Origin: Rhizobium mongolense subsp. loessense
GTDB taxonomy: Bacteria > Pseudomonadota > Alphaproteobacteria > Rhizobiales > Rhizobiaceae
Assembly: GCF_900099775.1 (NCBI RefSeq)
Contig: NZ_FMTM01000019.1
Location: forward strand, 1 to 64,000
Direction of reading: 5' to 3'
Length of the DNA: 64,000 nucleotides
Below are positions 35,174 through 44,728 of this stretch, in pieces (the first letter of the stretch is position 1; each line of letters begins with the position of its first letter). The position numbers and the translations under genes are program-made. The notes beneath the pieces are model-generated. The model made no database searches and was not told the DNA's origin. It worked only from the letters and a program-made list of their open reading frames with translations.

Positions 35174-35629
35174 ATGACGAAGTTTTCAGCGGAAGTATCA
35201 TGGCAGCGCGGCGGAGGCAGTTTCACGGACGGCAAATACAGCCGCGGCCATATATGGAATTTCGATGGCGGCCTTTCGGTGCCTGCTTCGGCATCGCCGC
35301 ACAACGTGCCGCTTCCGTACTCGATCGCCGAGAACGTCGATCCCGAGGAGGCCTATGTCGCGACGCTCTCCAGTTGCCATATGCTGTTCTACCTGTGGCT
35401 TGCCTCGAAGAAGGGCATCGTCGTCGACAGCTATGTCGATACGGCGACTGGGATCATGGAGAAGATCGACGGGAGAATGCTCGTCAGCCGCGTCGAGCTG
35501 AAGCCGGCCGTGGTCTATGCAGGCGAAGCGCCGAGCCGCAAAATGGAGGAAGAGCTCCATCACGAGGCCCATGAACTCTGTTTCCTCGCCAACTCGGTGA
35601 AGACGAAGATCGAAGTCCGCCTCGATTAG
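35174..35629 (+). CDS. OsmC family peroxiredoxin-like protein
   Basis: A 151-residue OsmC/Ohr-fold protein with both redox-active cysteines, in SSCHMLFYLW and HELCFLANSVK. It should reduce organic or fatty-acid hydroperoxides in the cytoplasm. The YSIAENVDPEEAYV segment is typical of the OsmC (rather than Ohr) branch. Start chosen as MTKFSAEVSW at 35174; an in-frame ATG at 35129 gives an untypical extension. Upstream is 230 bases without other genes. Confidence 0.88.
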   Translation: MTKFSAEVSWQRGGGSFTDGKYSRGHIWNFDGGLSVPASASPHNVPLPYSIAENVDPEEAYVATLSSCHMLFYLWLASKKGIVVDSYVDTATGIMEKIDGRMLVSRVELKPAVVYAGEAPSRKMEEELHHEAHELCFLANSVKTKIEVRLD

Positions 35630-35651
35630 CTGCACGATCTTTCGGTTGCGG

Positions 35652-36788
35652 CTATTGCGGGCGACGCAGTATTTTGAAGACGTAGAACTGCGTCTTCTGG
35701 CTGGTCGAGAAGTTGTTGTCAGAGCCGAGGATCAGCGCGTCGCTGCCGTCCTTGACCTTGCCGATAGCCATGGACTCGATATTGTCCGGCACCAGGCCGG
35801 CTGCACGCAGATCGAGAACTTGGCTCTTGCGGACGGGAACAACACGCTGATCGGTCTTCGCAAGCGAGGCGATCGCCGAGACGTCTGTAGCGCCGTCGAG
35901 ATCGATCATGAAGATCTTCACGTTATTGCCGACGCCTTGGGCATAGCTGCGCTCGACGGCGAGCAACCGGTGATCGTCGAGTGCGATGATCTCCGACATG
36001 CCGTTGTCGTTGCCGCCGTCAGCCTTTTCGGCCGCCTGAGGGATCGGCGAGATTGGATAGACATACTGTGCCTTCGGTTCGCCGGTCGTTCCATCATAGC
36101 GGATGATGCGCGGCAGGCTGCCATTCACAAGCGAAGCTGCCGGGCCGTCCTGGTGGAGCGCCGCCTCGATGCCAACGAAGATATCGCCGGAAGGCGCGAT
36201 CGCAAGGTCTTCGAAGGCGAGGTTGTCGCGGATGCCCGTAGACTTGTCGGCTGTCGGAGCGAAGTCTTCCGGCAACTTGAACTCGCGCATGAAGGCGCCG
36301 TCCTGCGAAGCGACGCGGACGAAGGGGGCGATCAGCGCCTTGCCGTCGCCTTCGCTGCCCCAGTAGATGCCATCCCGGCCGAGTCGGATCGACTCGGGAT
36401 CGACGGTGCGCCTGGCGAAGGGTTCGCCGTTTTTGTCCTTCAGCGTCACCTGCTTGACGACGGCGACGCCCTTGAGACCGGCGCGGTCGACATCGACGGC
36501 GAGCTCGTAAAAGCGAGCAGGGCCTTTTTCCGAGCGGTCGTCGCTAATGGCGACGTAGTGGCCCGTTGCCGCGTCGAAATCGAGGCCGGAAATGCCGCCG
36601 AACTCGACGCCGTTTTCCACGTGGCCTGTGGGGATGACGAATTCACCGAGATAGGAGAGGGAGATACCGGCAGCACAGTCTCCAAAGGGGCAGGGGGTCT
36701 CGAAGGTCGCGCCGATATCGGTTGCGTGGAGAGCGGCAGCGCTGGACAGGAGCGCAAGAGCGGCAGTCGCGAGATAACGCTTGGTCAT
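35652..36788 (-). CDS. secreted esterase-like phytase family protein
   Basis: A protein of about 378 residues with a signal peptide (MTKRYLATAALALLSSAAALHA) and a beta-propeller-like body matching the 'esterase-like activity of phytase' family: FGGISGLDFDAATGHYVAISDDRS, the Asp-rich YRVDPESIRLGRDG-like block, and NLAFEDLAIAPSGDIFVG. A cysteine pair (CPFGDC) follows the signal peptide. It may hydrolyse phosphate or other esters in the periplasm. Start 36788 or an ATG three codons upstream. Confidence 0.8.
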   Translation of the reverse strand: MTKRYLATAALALLSSAAALHATDIGATFETPCPFGDCAAGISLSYLGEFVIPTGHVENGVEFGGISGLDFDAATGHYVAISDDRSEKGPARFYELAVDVDRAGLKGVAVVKQVTLKDKNGEPFARRTVDPESIRLGRDGIYWGSEGDGKALIAPFVRVASQDGAFMREFKLPEDFAPTADKSTGIRDNLAFEDLAIAPSGDIFVGIEAALHQDGPAASLVNGSLPRIIRYDGTTGEPKAQYVYPISPIPQAAEKADGGNDNGMSEIIALDDHRLLAVERSYAQGVGNNVKIFMIDLDGATDVSAIASLAKTDQRVVPVRKSQVLDLRAAGLVPDNIESMAIGKVKDGSDALILGSDNNFSTSQKTQFYVFKILRRPQ

Positions 36789-36939
36789 GGCAAACATCCG
36801 GCTGGCAGCGGGTGAGGAGCGGAACGAACCGCGTGTCCAATCCCCGAAGGAACGGCGCACCGGTCGCGTCGCTTCTCATGCACCGGTTATTTGACGGAGT
36901 TGTAACGGTTCTTCGTCAGTTCCGTGAAATAGCGGAAGC

Positions 36940-38997
36940 TTAAATATCGAGGTTTTCGGCAAAGGCAGCACGCTCCTGAATGAAGCGGAAGCGCGCATCC
37001 GGCTTCGTGCCCATCAGGTCATCGACCGCGGTGCGGGTTCCTTCGAAATCGACCTCATCGATCACCACGCGCAGCAGCGTGCGCTTGCTCGGATCCATGG
37101 TCGTTTCCTTGAGTTGCGCCGGCAGCATTTCGCCGAGACCCTTGAAGCGGCTGATCTCGATCTTCGCCTTGCCCTTGAATTCCGTTTCCATCAGCTCCTG
37201 CCGATGGGCGTCGTCGCGCGCATAGGCGGACTTGGCACCCTGGGTGATCTTGTAGAGCGGAGGCACGGCAAGGAACAGGTGGCCGCCGCGCACGAGCTCG
37301 GGCATCTCCTGATAGAAGAAGGTGATCAGCAATGATGCGATGTGGGCGCCGTCGACATCGGCATCGGTCATCACGACGATGCGCTCGTAGCGCAGGTCTT
37401 CCTCGCGATATTTGGAACGGGTACCACAGCCGAGAGCCTGAACGAGATCCGCAAGCTGCTGATTGGCGCCGAGCTTTTCGCGGCCGGCGCTCGCAACGTT
37501 GAGGATCTTGCCGCGCAAAGGCAGGATCGCCTGATTGGCGCGGTTGCGCGCCTGCTTGGCGGAACCGCCTGCCGAGTCGCCCTCGACGATGAAGAGTTCG
37601 GCCCCCTGAGCGGTGTTCTGCGCACAATCGGCCAATTTGCCGGGAAGGCGCAATTTGCGCACGGCCGTCTTGCGGTTGACTTCCTTTTCCTTGCGGCGGC
37701 GCAGACGCTCTTCGGCGCGCTCGATGACCCAGTCGAGCAGCTTTTCGGCCTCGTTGGGATTGTCCGTCAGGTAATGATCGAAGGGATCGCGAAGCGCGTT
37801 CTCAACGATGCGCTGTGCTTCGACGGTCGCAAGCCTGTCCTTGGTCTGGCCGACGAATTCCGGCTCGCGGATGAAAACCGACAGCATGCCGACGGCGGAA
37901 ATCATCACATCGTCGGTGGTGATCTGCGCTGCGCGCTTGTTCTGCGTCAGGTCGGCATAGGCCTTCAGCCCCTTGGTCAACGCGATGCGCAGGCCCGCCT
38001 CATGTGTGCCGCCCTCTGGCGTCGGAATGGTGTTGCAATAGGAGTGGATCTGCTGGTCGCCGCCGTACCAGGTGATCGCCCATTCGAGCGAACCGTGGCC
38101 GCTTGCTTTCTCTGTCTTGCCGGCGAAGATTTCGCGGGTGACGGTGAATTCCTTGCCCATCGTCGCCTGCAGGTAGTCTTTCAGGCCGCCGGGAAAGTGG
38201 AAGACTGCCTTATCCGGGATTTCCGAGCCCTCCGGCAGCACGCCTTCATCGCAACTCCAGCGGATTTCGACGCCGCCGAAAAGATAGGCCTTCGAGCGTG
38301 CCATGCGGAAGACGCGCCCGGCATCGAATTTCGCATGGTCGCCGAAAATCTGCGGATCGGGATGGAAGCGCACGCGGGTGCCGCGGCGGTTATGCACATC
38401 GCCTAGCTCCTCGAGACCGCCCTGCGGCATGCCGCGCGAAAAACGCTGGCGATAAAGCTTGCGGTTTCGCGCCACTTCAACCTCGAGATAGTCCGACAGC
38501 GCGTTGACGACCGAAACGCCGACGCCGTGCAGACCGCCCGAGGTCTCGTAGGCCTTGCCGTCGAACTTGCCACCGGCATGGAGCTTGGTCATGATGACTT
38601 CGAGCGTCGATTTGCCCGGCACCTGGGGATGGTTTTCGACGGGGATGCCTCGGCCATTATCACTGACCGTCAGATAGCCCTGGATATCGAGGTGCACCTC
38701 GATGAAGTTTGCATGACCGGCGACCGCTTCGTCCATCGAGTTGTCGATGACTTCGGCAAAGAGGTGGTGCAGCGCCTTTTCGTCCGTGCCTCCGATATAC
38801 ATGCCGGGGCGCATGCGCACCGGTTCCAAGCCTTCGAGAACCCTGATGGAGGATGCGCCATAGTCGTCCGAGCCCGAGGCTGCCGGGGCAGGGCGCAACG
38901 CAGGGGCCGCCGCAGCAGGCCTTTCGGCAGGCTTTGCGGCCGCCTCCTGCTTCGGCATCAGGGGCATTCCGGAAAAGAGGTCGTTGCTGTCATCCAT
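36940..38997 (-). CDS. parE: DNA topoisomerase IV subunit B
   Basis: A 685-residue type IIA topoisomerase ATPase subunit. It has an N-terminal low-complexity Ala/Pro-rich stretch of about 40 residues, then a GHKL ATPase domain (LHHLFAEVIDNSMDEA, GGLHGVGVSVVNALS), the transducer domain, and the TOPRIM region with EGDSAGG and DADVDGAHI. Length near 690 and absence of a GyrB-specific insert favour ParE over GyrB. Partners with ParC (not here) to decatenate chromosomes. Start MDDSNDLF at 38997; a longer frame to 39078 is less likely. Confidence 0.9.
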   Translation of the reverse strand: MDDSNDLFSGMPLMPKQEAAAKPAERPAAAAPALRPAPAASGSDDYGASSIRVLEGLEPVRMRPGMYIGGTDEKALHHLFAEVIDNSMDEAVAGHANFIEVHLDIQGYLTVSDNGRGIPVENHPQVPGKSTLEVIMTKLHAGGKFDGKAYETSGGLHGVGVSVVNALSDYLEVEVARNRKLYRQRFSRGMPQGGLEELGDVHNRRGTRVRFHPDPQIFGDHAKFDAGRVFRMARSKAYLFGGVEIRWSCDEGVLPEGSEIPDKAVFHFPGGLKDYLQATMGKEFTVTREIFAGKTEKASGHGSLEWAITWYGGDQQIHSYCNTIPTPEGGTHEAGLRIALTKGLKAYADLTQNKRAAQITTDDVMISAVGMLSVFIREPEFVGQTKDRLATVEAQRIVENALRDPFDHYLTDNPNEAEKLLDWVIERAEERLRRRKEKEVNRKTAVRKLRLPGKLADCAQNTAQGAELFIVEGDSAGGSAKQARNRANQAILPLRGKILNVASAGREKLGANQQLADLVQALGCGTRSKYREEDLRYERIVVMTDADVDGAHIASLLITFFYQEMPELVRGGHLFLAVPPLYKITQGAKSAYARDDAHRQELMETEFKGKAKIEISRFKGLGEMLPAQLKETTMDPSKRTLLRVVIDEVDFEGTRTAVDDLMGTKPDARFRFIQERAAFAENLDI

Positions 38998-39214
38998 GGA
39001 ATCGTTCAGATCTTCAATCCTGTCTTGGGCCGCACTTACGCTTAGGGCCAGACCCAAAATCACCGCATTTGATGTCACGTTAGCGAATCAGGCAGATTCT
39101 GCCAGAAAGCGTCTCGTTACGCGACGCCGCCCGATTTGGCGGAATTCTATGGAATTGGTTTGCGTTGCCGAGCCCAGAATGGCAAGCGGCATGATGTGTT
39201 AGGAAACCGACCGC

Positions 39215-40099
39215 ATGAGAATGTCCACAAGTCATTGCACGATTATCGCCGCAATTGCGACCTTTTTCCTGTCCGCCGGATTCGGCGGCGCCGCAGCCGA
39301 GACGCTGCCGCCCTACAAGGACGAACTTTTCTCCAGACAGAACGTGTTGCAAACCGCCGACGGCGGCGCCTTCGAAGCCATCGAATATGACGAGATGCGA
39401 GACATCAACGGCCGCGACCAGGTCCCGCAAGAGCGCGCGCAGCAGAAATACGTGTCGCTCGCTGTCCGCAAGCAGCAGCAGGACGAAACACTGTCACTCA
39501 ATGGCCGCAGGGTGGATCTCACCAGGGTGGGACCGATAGACAATGCCCGATTCACCGTGATCTTTATCCACGGGCGCGACGGCGACCGGCGGCTCGGGGT
39601 CAACGACTACAGCTTCGGCGGCAATTTTAATCGGCTCAAGAACCTGGCCGTAGCCAATGGCGGCGTCTATTATTCGCCAACAGTGCGCAGCTTCGACGGC
39701 GAGGGCGTGGCAGATATCGCCGAGCTGATCGGCTATGTAAGCGAGAAATCCGGCGGCCGCCCGGTGATCCTTTCCTGTGCTTCCATGGGCAGCCAGGTCT
39801 GCTGGGGCATTGCACGCGATGCAGGGAGTGTCAAATGGCTGAAGGGCATGGTCGTCATGAGCGGCGTCACGGATCCGGATTTCGCGAAGAGCGCGTTCTA
39901 CAAGGCGAAGCTGCCCCTTTGGTTCGTCCATGGCAGCCGCGATCCGGTCTATGCCGCTGCAGGACAGCAGGCTTTCTTCGAAAAACTTCATGAGGCGAAA
40001 TACCCTGCCCATTTCACGCTTTTTCAAAACGGCAACCACGGCACGCCGATCCGCATGATCGATTGGCGGAGGGTTTTGAACTGGATTCTCGCTTCTTAG
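39215..40099 (+). CDS. secreted alpha/beta-hydrolase-like protein
   Basis: A 294-residue exported protein (signal peptide SHCTIIAAIATFFLSAGFGG in part) with an alpha/beta-hydrolase layout: oxyanion-side FIHGRDGD, nucleophile elbow ASMGSQ (Ser flanked by Ala and Met rather than G-x-S-x-G at the first position), acid HGSRDP and base NGNHGTP. It is probably an esterase in the periplasm; the substrate is unknown. Start at 39215 or two codons on. Divergent from parE. Confidence 0.8.
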   Translation: MRMSTSHCTIIAAIATFFLSAGFGGAAAETLPPYKDELFSRQNVLQTADGGAFEAIEYDEMRDINGRDQVPQERAQQKYVSLAVRKQQQDETLSLNGRRVDLTRVGPIDNARFTVIFIHGRDGDRRLGVNDYSFGGNFNRLKNLAVANGGVYYSPTVRSFDGEGVADIAELIGYVSEKSGGRPVILSCASMGSQVCWGIARDAGSVKWLKGMVVMSGVTDPDFAKSAFYKAKLPLWFVHGSRDPVYAAAGQQAFFEKLHEAKYPAHFTLFQNGNHGTPIRMIDWRRVLNWILAS

Positions 40100-40233
40100 A
40101 CAGTTGCGCCGCCAAATTTTAAGCATTTGCGCGGCAAATCGGCCTTATTTCCCTTACGTGAAGGTTCAAAAGCTTTTCAATACCGAATGCTTTTGCTAAG
40201 GCCGCTCAATACGGAAAAATTGGGAAGGCTGGC

Positions 40234-41004
40234 ATGACACCTGACGTGCGCCCGCTCGTGGCGGGAAACTGGAAAATGAACGGCACGCGCGCCTCCCTCG
40301 ATCAGGTCAAGGCGATTGCGGAAGGCGTGAATTCGCCCCTCGCCGAGAAGGTCGAGGCTCTCATCTGCCCGCCCGCGACGCTGCTTTATGTCGCGACCGC
40401 GCTCTGCACCGACAGCCCTCTTGCGATCGGTGCGCAGGATTGCCATCAGAGCCCGTCGGGCGCCCATACCGGCGATATCTCAGCCGAGATGATCGCCGAT
40501 TGCTTTGGAACCTACGTGATCGTCGGCCATTCGGAGCGCCGGACGGACCATGCCGAGACCGACCATCTCGTCCGCGCCAAGGCCGAGGCTGCCTTCGCCG
40601 CCGATCTCACCGCCATCATCTGCATTGGAGAGACGGCGGACCAGCGCAAGGCCGGACAGACCCTTGACATTCTCAAGCGACAGCTTTCCGCCTCCGTTCC
40701 GGACATCGCGACGCCGGAAAACACCGTGATCGCCTACGAACCTGTCTGGGCGATCGGCACCGGCCTCACGCCGACGGTGCAGGACGTCGAAAAGGCACAT
40801 GCCTTCATGCGTTCGGAACTCGTCGCCCGTTTCGGCGCCAATGGCGGGAAAGTCCGTATTCTCTATGGCGGCTCCGTCAAGCCCGGCAATGCCAAGGAAC
40901 TGATGGGCGTCGCCAACGTCGACGGCGCGTTGATCGGCGGCGCGAGCTTGAAAGCATCCGATTTCCTCGCCATCTACCGCGCATACGAGGCGCTGCTGGC
41001 GTGA
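40234..41004 (+). CDS. tpiA: triosephosphate isomerase
   Basis: A 256-residue TIM-barrel enzyme interconverting dihydroxyacetone phosphate and glyceraldehyde 3-phosphate. All active-site pieces are present: GNWKMNG (Lys), VGHSERR (His), and YEPVWAIGTG (Glu), with the phosphate-binding YGGSVKPGN and GALIGGASL. The plus strand continues with secG and pyrG, as in many rhizobia. Confidence 0.96.
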   Translation: MTPDVRPLVAGNWKMNGTRASLDQVKAIAEGVNSPLAEKVEALICPPATLLYVATALCTDSPLAIGAQDCHQSPSGAHTGDISAEMIADCFGTYVIVGHSERRTDHAETDHLVRAKAEAAFAADLTAIICIGETADQRKAGQTLDILKRQLSASVPDIATPENTVIAYEPVWAIGTGLTPTVQDVEKAHAFMRSELVARFGANGGKVRILYGGSVKPGNAKELMGVANVDGALIGGASLKASDFLAIYRAYEALLA

Positions 41005-41108
41005 TGCCATATATATTCTAGGCCGAAGGGCTTGGAATAGCGGATCACCTCATGTAAACAGCGCCAGATTTTATTCGATGCCCGCCGCATGCGGGCAGGA
41101 CTGGACCC

Positions 41109-41585
41109 ATGCAGACAGTATTGATTGTCATTCACCTCATGATCGTGCTGGCGCTTGTCGGCGTCGTGCTCATCCAGCGCTCGGAAGGCGGCGGCCTTGG
41201 CATCGGCGGCGGTTCCGGCTTCATGTCGGCGCGCGGAACGGCCAATGCGCTGACGCGTACGACTGCGATCCTTGCAGCGCTATTTTTCATCACCTCGCTC
41301 GGCCTCGGCATCCTAACGCGCTATCAGGGCAGCCCGACCGATATTCTCGACCGCATCCCGGCAACGAGCGGGCAGGGCAACGGCATTCTCGATTCGCTCG
41401 GCGGCGGCACGCCGCAGCAGCCCGCGAACCAGCCTGCCGGCAACGCCGTTCCGAACGGCGGCGCAGCCGCTCCCGGCGCTCAGGCGCCGACGGCGACCGC
41501 ACCTGCGACGCAGCCTTCCCCGGCAACGCCTGCCACTCCGGCAGCTCCGGCACAAAACGGAACCGGCGTCCCAACGGGACAATGA
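41109..41585 (+). CDS. secG: preprotein translocase subunit SecG
   Basis: A 158-residue SecG. The two membrane helices (QTVLIVIHLMIVLALVGVVL and AILAALFFITSLGLGI) surround the conserved cytoplasmic loop QRSEGGGLGIGGG and SGFMSARGTANALTRTT. Beyond about residue 85 there is a long Pro/Ala/Gln/Gly-rich tail that is probably disordered; it makes the protein longer than the usual 110 residues. Followed directly by a terminator. Confidence 0.93.
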   Translation: MQTVLIVIHLMIVLALVGVVLIQRSEGGGLGIGGGSGFMSARGTANALTRTTAILAALFFITSLGLGILTRYQGSPTDILDRIPATSGQGNGILDSLGGGTPQQPANQPAGNAVPNGGAAAPGAQAPTATAPATQPSPATPATPAAPAQNGTGVPTGQ

Positions 41586-41606
41586 CCCGGACTATCAAAT
41601 AAGCCG

Positions 41607-41639
41607 CCGGCAGGCCCCAGGGTCTGCCGGTTTTCTTTT
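41607..41639 (+). terminator. Rho-independent terminator after secG
   Basis: CCGGCAG and CTGCCGG form a seven-pair stem with a ten-base loop, followed by a T-rich run (TTTTCTTTT). It separates secG from pyrG. Confidence 0.7.
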
Positions 41640-41726
41640 GTTCAGATTCCAAGCTGGCGCCAAAAGTTCTGGAAAAGAATTTTTGGGCTGGTGGAATCGT
41701 TTTTGAAAAGGTATCCGGTGACTCCC

Positions 41727-43355
41727 ATGGCGCGATACGTATTTATCACTGGCGGCGTGGTTTCCTCTCTCGGCAAGGGAATTGCGGCTGCGGCTCTCGG
41801 AGCGTTGTTGCAGGCCCGTGGTTATCGGGTGCGGCTTCGCAAACTCGACCCCTATCTGAACGTGGATCCGGGCACCATGAGCCCGACCCAACACGGCGAA
41901 GTCTTCGTCACCGACGACGGCGCGGAAACCGACCTCGATCTCGGCCACTACGAGCGCTTCACCGGGCGTTCGGCAACCAAGACCGACAACATCACCACCG
42001 GCCGCATCTACAAGAACATCATCGACAAGGAACGCCGCGGCGACTATCTCGGCGCGACCGTCCAGGTCATTCCGCACGTTACCAACGAGATCAAGGATTT
42101 CGTGGTCGAGGGAAATGACGACTACGACTTCGTCATCTGCGAGATTGGCGGCACGGTCGGCGATATCGAGGCGATGCCCTTCATGGAAGCGATCCGCCAG
42201 CTCGGCAACGACCTGCCGCGCGGCACGGCGATCTATGTCCACCTGACGCTGATGCCCTACATTCCCGCTGCCGGCGAGTTGAAGACCAAGCCGACGCAGC
42301 ATTCCGTGAAGGAACTTCAGGCGCTCGGCATTCACCCGGATATCTTGCTGGTGCGTGCCGACCGCGAGATTCCGGAAGCCGAGCGCCGCAAGCTCTCGCT
42401 CTTCTGCAACGTCCGTCCGTCCGCCGTCATCCAGGCGCTCGACGTCGCCAATATCTACGATGTGCCGATGGCCTATCACAAGGAAGGCCTCGATAGCGAA
42501 GTACTCGCCGCCTTCGGCATCGAGCCGGCGCCAAAGCCGCGTCTTGAGCCGTGGGAAGATGTCTGCAACCGCATCCGCACGCCGGAAGGCGAAGTCACGA
42601 TCGCGATTGTCGGCAAGTATACTGGTCTCAAGGATGCCTATAAGTCGCTGATCGAGGCGTTGCATCACGGCGGCATCGCCAATCGCGTTAAGGTCAATCT
42701 CGAATGGATCGAGTCGGAGATATTCGAAAAGGAAGATCCCGCGCCGTACCTCGAAAAGGTCCACGGCATTCTCGTTCCCGGCGGCTTTGGCGAGCGCGGT
42801 TCGGAAGGCAAGATCCATGCAGCCCGCTTCGCCCGCGAGCGCAAGGTGCCGTATTTCGGCATCTGCTTCGGCATGCAGATGGCGGTCATCGAAGCAGCAC
42901 GCAATCTTGCTGACGTCGAGAATGCGTCCTCCACCGAGTTCGGCCCCACCAAGGAGCCGGTCGTTGGTCTGATGACCGAGTGGATCAAGGGCAATGCGCT
43001 GGAGAAGCGCACGGCTTCCGGTGATCTGGGGGGCACGATGCGCCTTGGCGCCTACAAGGCGTCGCTCAAGAAGGGCACGAAGATTTCCGAAATCTATGGC
43101 TCGACAGACATTTCCGAGCGCCATCGCCATCGGTACGAAGTCAACGTCGACTACAAGGATCGCCTGGAAAACTGCGGCCTCGTCTTTTCCGGCATGTCAC
43201 CGGACGGTGTCTTGCCGGAAACGATCGAATATCCGGATCACCCCTGGTTCATCGGCGTCCAGTATCACCCGGAACTCAAGTCCCGCCCGCTCGACCCGCA
43301 TCCGCTCTTCGCAAGCTTCATCGAAGCCGCAACCGAGCAAAGTCGACTGGTTTAA
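41727..43355 (+). CDS. pyrG: CTP synthase
   Basis: A 542-residue enzyme that aminates UTP to CTP using glutamine. The synthetase domain starts MARYVFITGGVVSSLGKG with the ATP loop. The glutaminase domain has the nucleophile cysteine in YFGICFGMQ and the His-Glu pair in GVQYHPELKS. All regions are intact. The start at 41727 is the family start; an in-frame extension to 41691 is unlikely. Confidence 0.96.
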   Translation: MARYVFITGGVVSSLGKGIAAAALGALLQARGYRVRLRKLDPYLNVDPGTMSPTQHGEVFVTDDGAETDLDLGHYERFTGRSATKTDNITTGRIYKNIIDKERRGDYLGATVQVIPHVTNEIKDFVVEGNDDYDFVICEIGGTVGDIEAMPFMEAIRQLGNDLPRGTAIYVHLTLMPYIPAAGELKTKPTQHSVKELQALGIHPDILLVRADREIPEAERRKLSLFCNVRPSAVIQALDVANIYDVPMAYHKEGLDSEVLAAFGIEPAPKPRLEPWEDVCNRIRTPEGEVTIAIVGKYTGLKDAYKSLIEALHHGGIANRVKVNLEWIESEIFEKEDPAPYLEKVHGILVPGGFGERGSEGKIHAARFARERKVPYFGICFGMQMAVIEAARNLADVENASSTEFGPTKEPVVGLMTEWIKGNALEKRTASGDLGGTMRLGAYKASLKKGTKISEIYGSTDISERHRHRYEVNVDYKDRLENCGLVFSGMSPDGVLPETIEYPDHPWFIGVQYHPELKSRPLDPHPLFASFIEAATEQSRLV

Positions 43356-43369
43356 TTTCGCCTGTGTAA

Positions 43370-43512
43370 CACGACGGGCGGATTGTCGTTCTCGACGATG
43401 GACCCATTGCGGAGGAGCGCCGTCCGAGGACCTGCTTGCGCGGGGCGGGATCTATGCCAGCCCTTGGGCCCGGCAGTTGGGCGGTTTCCTCGGTATCGAC
43501 ATTGTCGAGTGA
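43370..43512 (+). pseudogene. C-terminal remnant of an ABC exporter ATPase
   Basis: About 45 codons of the end of an MsbA-type ABC transporter can be read: DGRIVVLDDGPIAEE in one frame, then EDLLARGGIYASPWARQLGG to a TGA at 43510-43512 in the next. A one-base loss near GCGCCGTCC shifts the frame, and a stop stands before the fragment. No Walker or signature motifs remain. The rest of the gene is gone, so the fragment marks an old deletion or rearrangement junction just after pyrG. Confidence 0.7.
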
Positions 43513-43560
43513 AAGCATGCAGATCCGGCGACAGGCGTGAGCCTGCCGCCGGAACTCCGA

Positions 43561-44646
43561 TCAAGCCGCGATCGGAAAAGGCCCGACATAGACAGACTTC
43601 GGTCTGATCAACCGGCCTTCGAGCAGCTGCTCGCGCGCATGCGCAATCCAGCCGACGGTGCGGCCGATCGCAAAGACGCCGGTGAAGGCCTCGCGCGGGA
43701 AGCCGAGCGATTCCAGAAGCAGCGCCGTATAGAATTCGACATTCACGTCCAAGGGACGATCCGGCTTGCGTTCCTTAAGCATTGCGAGCGCCGCCTTTTC
43801 GATCCCTTCGGCAAGAGTGATCCGCGACCGATCGACCTGGCCGGATGCGACGAGCGGCTTCAGCGCATTTTTCAAGGCGTCGGCACGCGGATCACGGACG
43901 CGATAGACGCGATGGCCGAATCCCATCAGCCTCTCGCCGCGGTCGAGGGCAGCCGCGAGCCAGGTCTTCGCATGGTTTTCGGCGCCGATCGCATCCAGCA
44001 TGTCGAGAACCGGTCCCGGCGCGCCGCCATGCAGCGGACCTTTCAGCGCGCTGATCGCCGCTAGCACTGATGACGTGAGGCCGGCATGCGTCGAGGCGAT
44101 CACCCGCGATGCGAAGGTCGAGGCGTTCAACCCGTGATCAGAGATCGTCACCAGATAGGCGTCGAGCGCAGCCGTTTGTTCGACACTCGGCAGCCTGCCC
44201 GTCATCATGCGCAGGATGTCTGCGGCTTGCGAGATTGAGGCAGCCGGCGGAATAGGTGCTTCTGTCCGCTGCATCCGCAGAACCGCCGGCAGGAACACGG
44301 CGGGAGCCGCAAGGAGCCTGAGCGCCGTTTCGAAATCCTCGCCGTCCGGCAGTCGCGCAATCAGTGCCCGCATCGCATCGACCGGTGGCAGGGCGAGGAG
44401 GGTGGCGTCGGCCGCGACATGCGCGTAGACTTCTGCACGTGCGGTTCCGAGCCGGTCTTTCAAGCCCTCGGCATTGACGCGCGTTTCCATCAATCCGTCG
44501 AGCAGCAGCGCCGCGACGCTTTCATAGGTGCCGTCCGCAACGAGGTCGTCGAGCGACACGCCGCGGATGATCAGCCGGCCCGCTGGGCCGTCGACATCCG
44601 AAAGCCGGGTCTCCGCGGCAATCACATCTTCCAAACCGTTTTTCAT
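43561..44646 (-). CDS. citrate synthase family protein (short paralogue)
   Basis: A 361-residue citrate/methylcitrate synthase family member without the N-terminal extension of the main TCA-cycle enzyme. The catalytic histidines are present: His206 in GPLHGGA and His245 in GFGHRVYRVRDPRA. The catalytic acid position reads NVEFYTA, Glu304 where most enzymes have Asp. It could make citrate, methylcitrate or another 2-hydroxy acid from an acyl-CoA. The start at 44646 follows AAGGAG at the right distance. Divergent from the DNA-binding citrate synthase fusion. Confidence 0.87.
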   Translation of the reverse strand: MKNGLEDVIAAETRLSDVDGPAGRLIIRGVSLDDLVADGTYESVAALLLDGLMETRVNAEGLKDRLGTARAEVYAHVAADATLLALPPVDAMRALIARLPDGEDFETALRLLAAPAVFLPAVLRMQRTEAPIPPAASISQAADILRMMTGRLPSVEQTAALDAYLVTISDHGLNASTFASRVIASTHAGLTSSVLAAISALKGPLHGGAPGPVLDMLDAIGAENHAKTWLAAALDRGERLMGFGHRVYRVRDPRADALKNALKPLVASGQVDRSRITLAEGIEKAALAMLKERKPDRPLDVNVEFYTALLLESLGFPREAFTGVFAIGRTVGWIAHAREQLLEGRLIRPKSVYVGPFPIAA

Positions 44647-44687
44647 AGGCATTTCTCCTTTACGGAAAAGAAGATCAGTCCTAGATT

Positions 44688-44719
44688 GATTGACGTCAAT
44701 CTTGATGAAATTGATCAAT
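44688..44719. promoter_or_regulatory. two palindromes between divergent citrate synthase genes (candidate operator)
   Basis: GATTGACGTCAATC at 44688-44701 is a perfect 14-base palindrome, and ATTGATCAAT at 44710-44719 a perfect 10-base one. Both share TTGA half-sites, with another TTGAT between. They lie immediately before the start of the DNA-binding citrate synthase and about 40 bases upstream of the other gene's start. Confidence 0.5.
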
Positions 44720-44728
44720 ATGAGGCTG

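Noticed and set aside
41595..43130. Minus-strand frame of 511 codons opposite pyrG
   Set aside because: Shadow of pyrG, including its low-complexity His/Arg/Asp-rich character.
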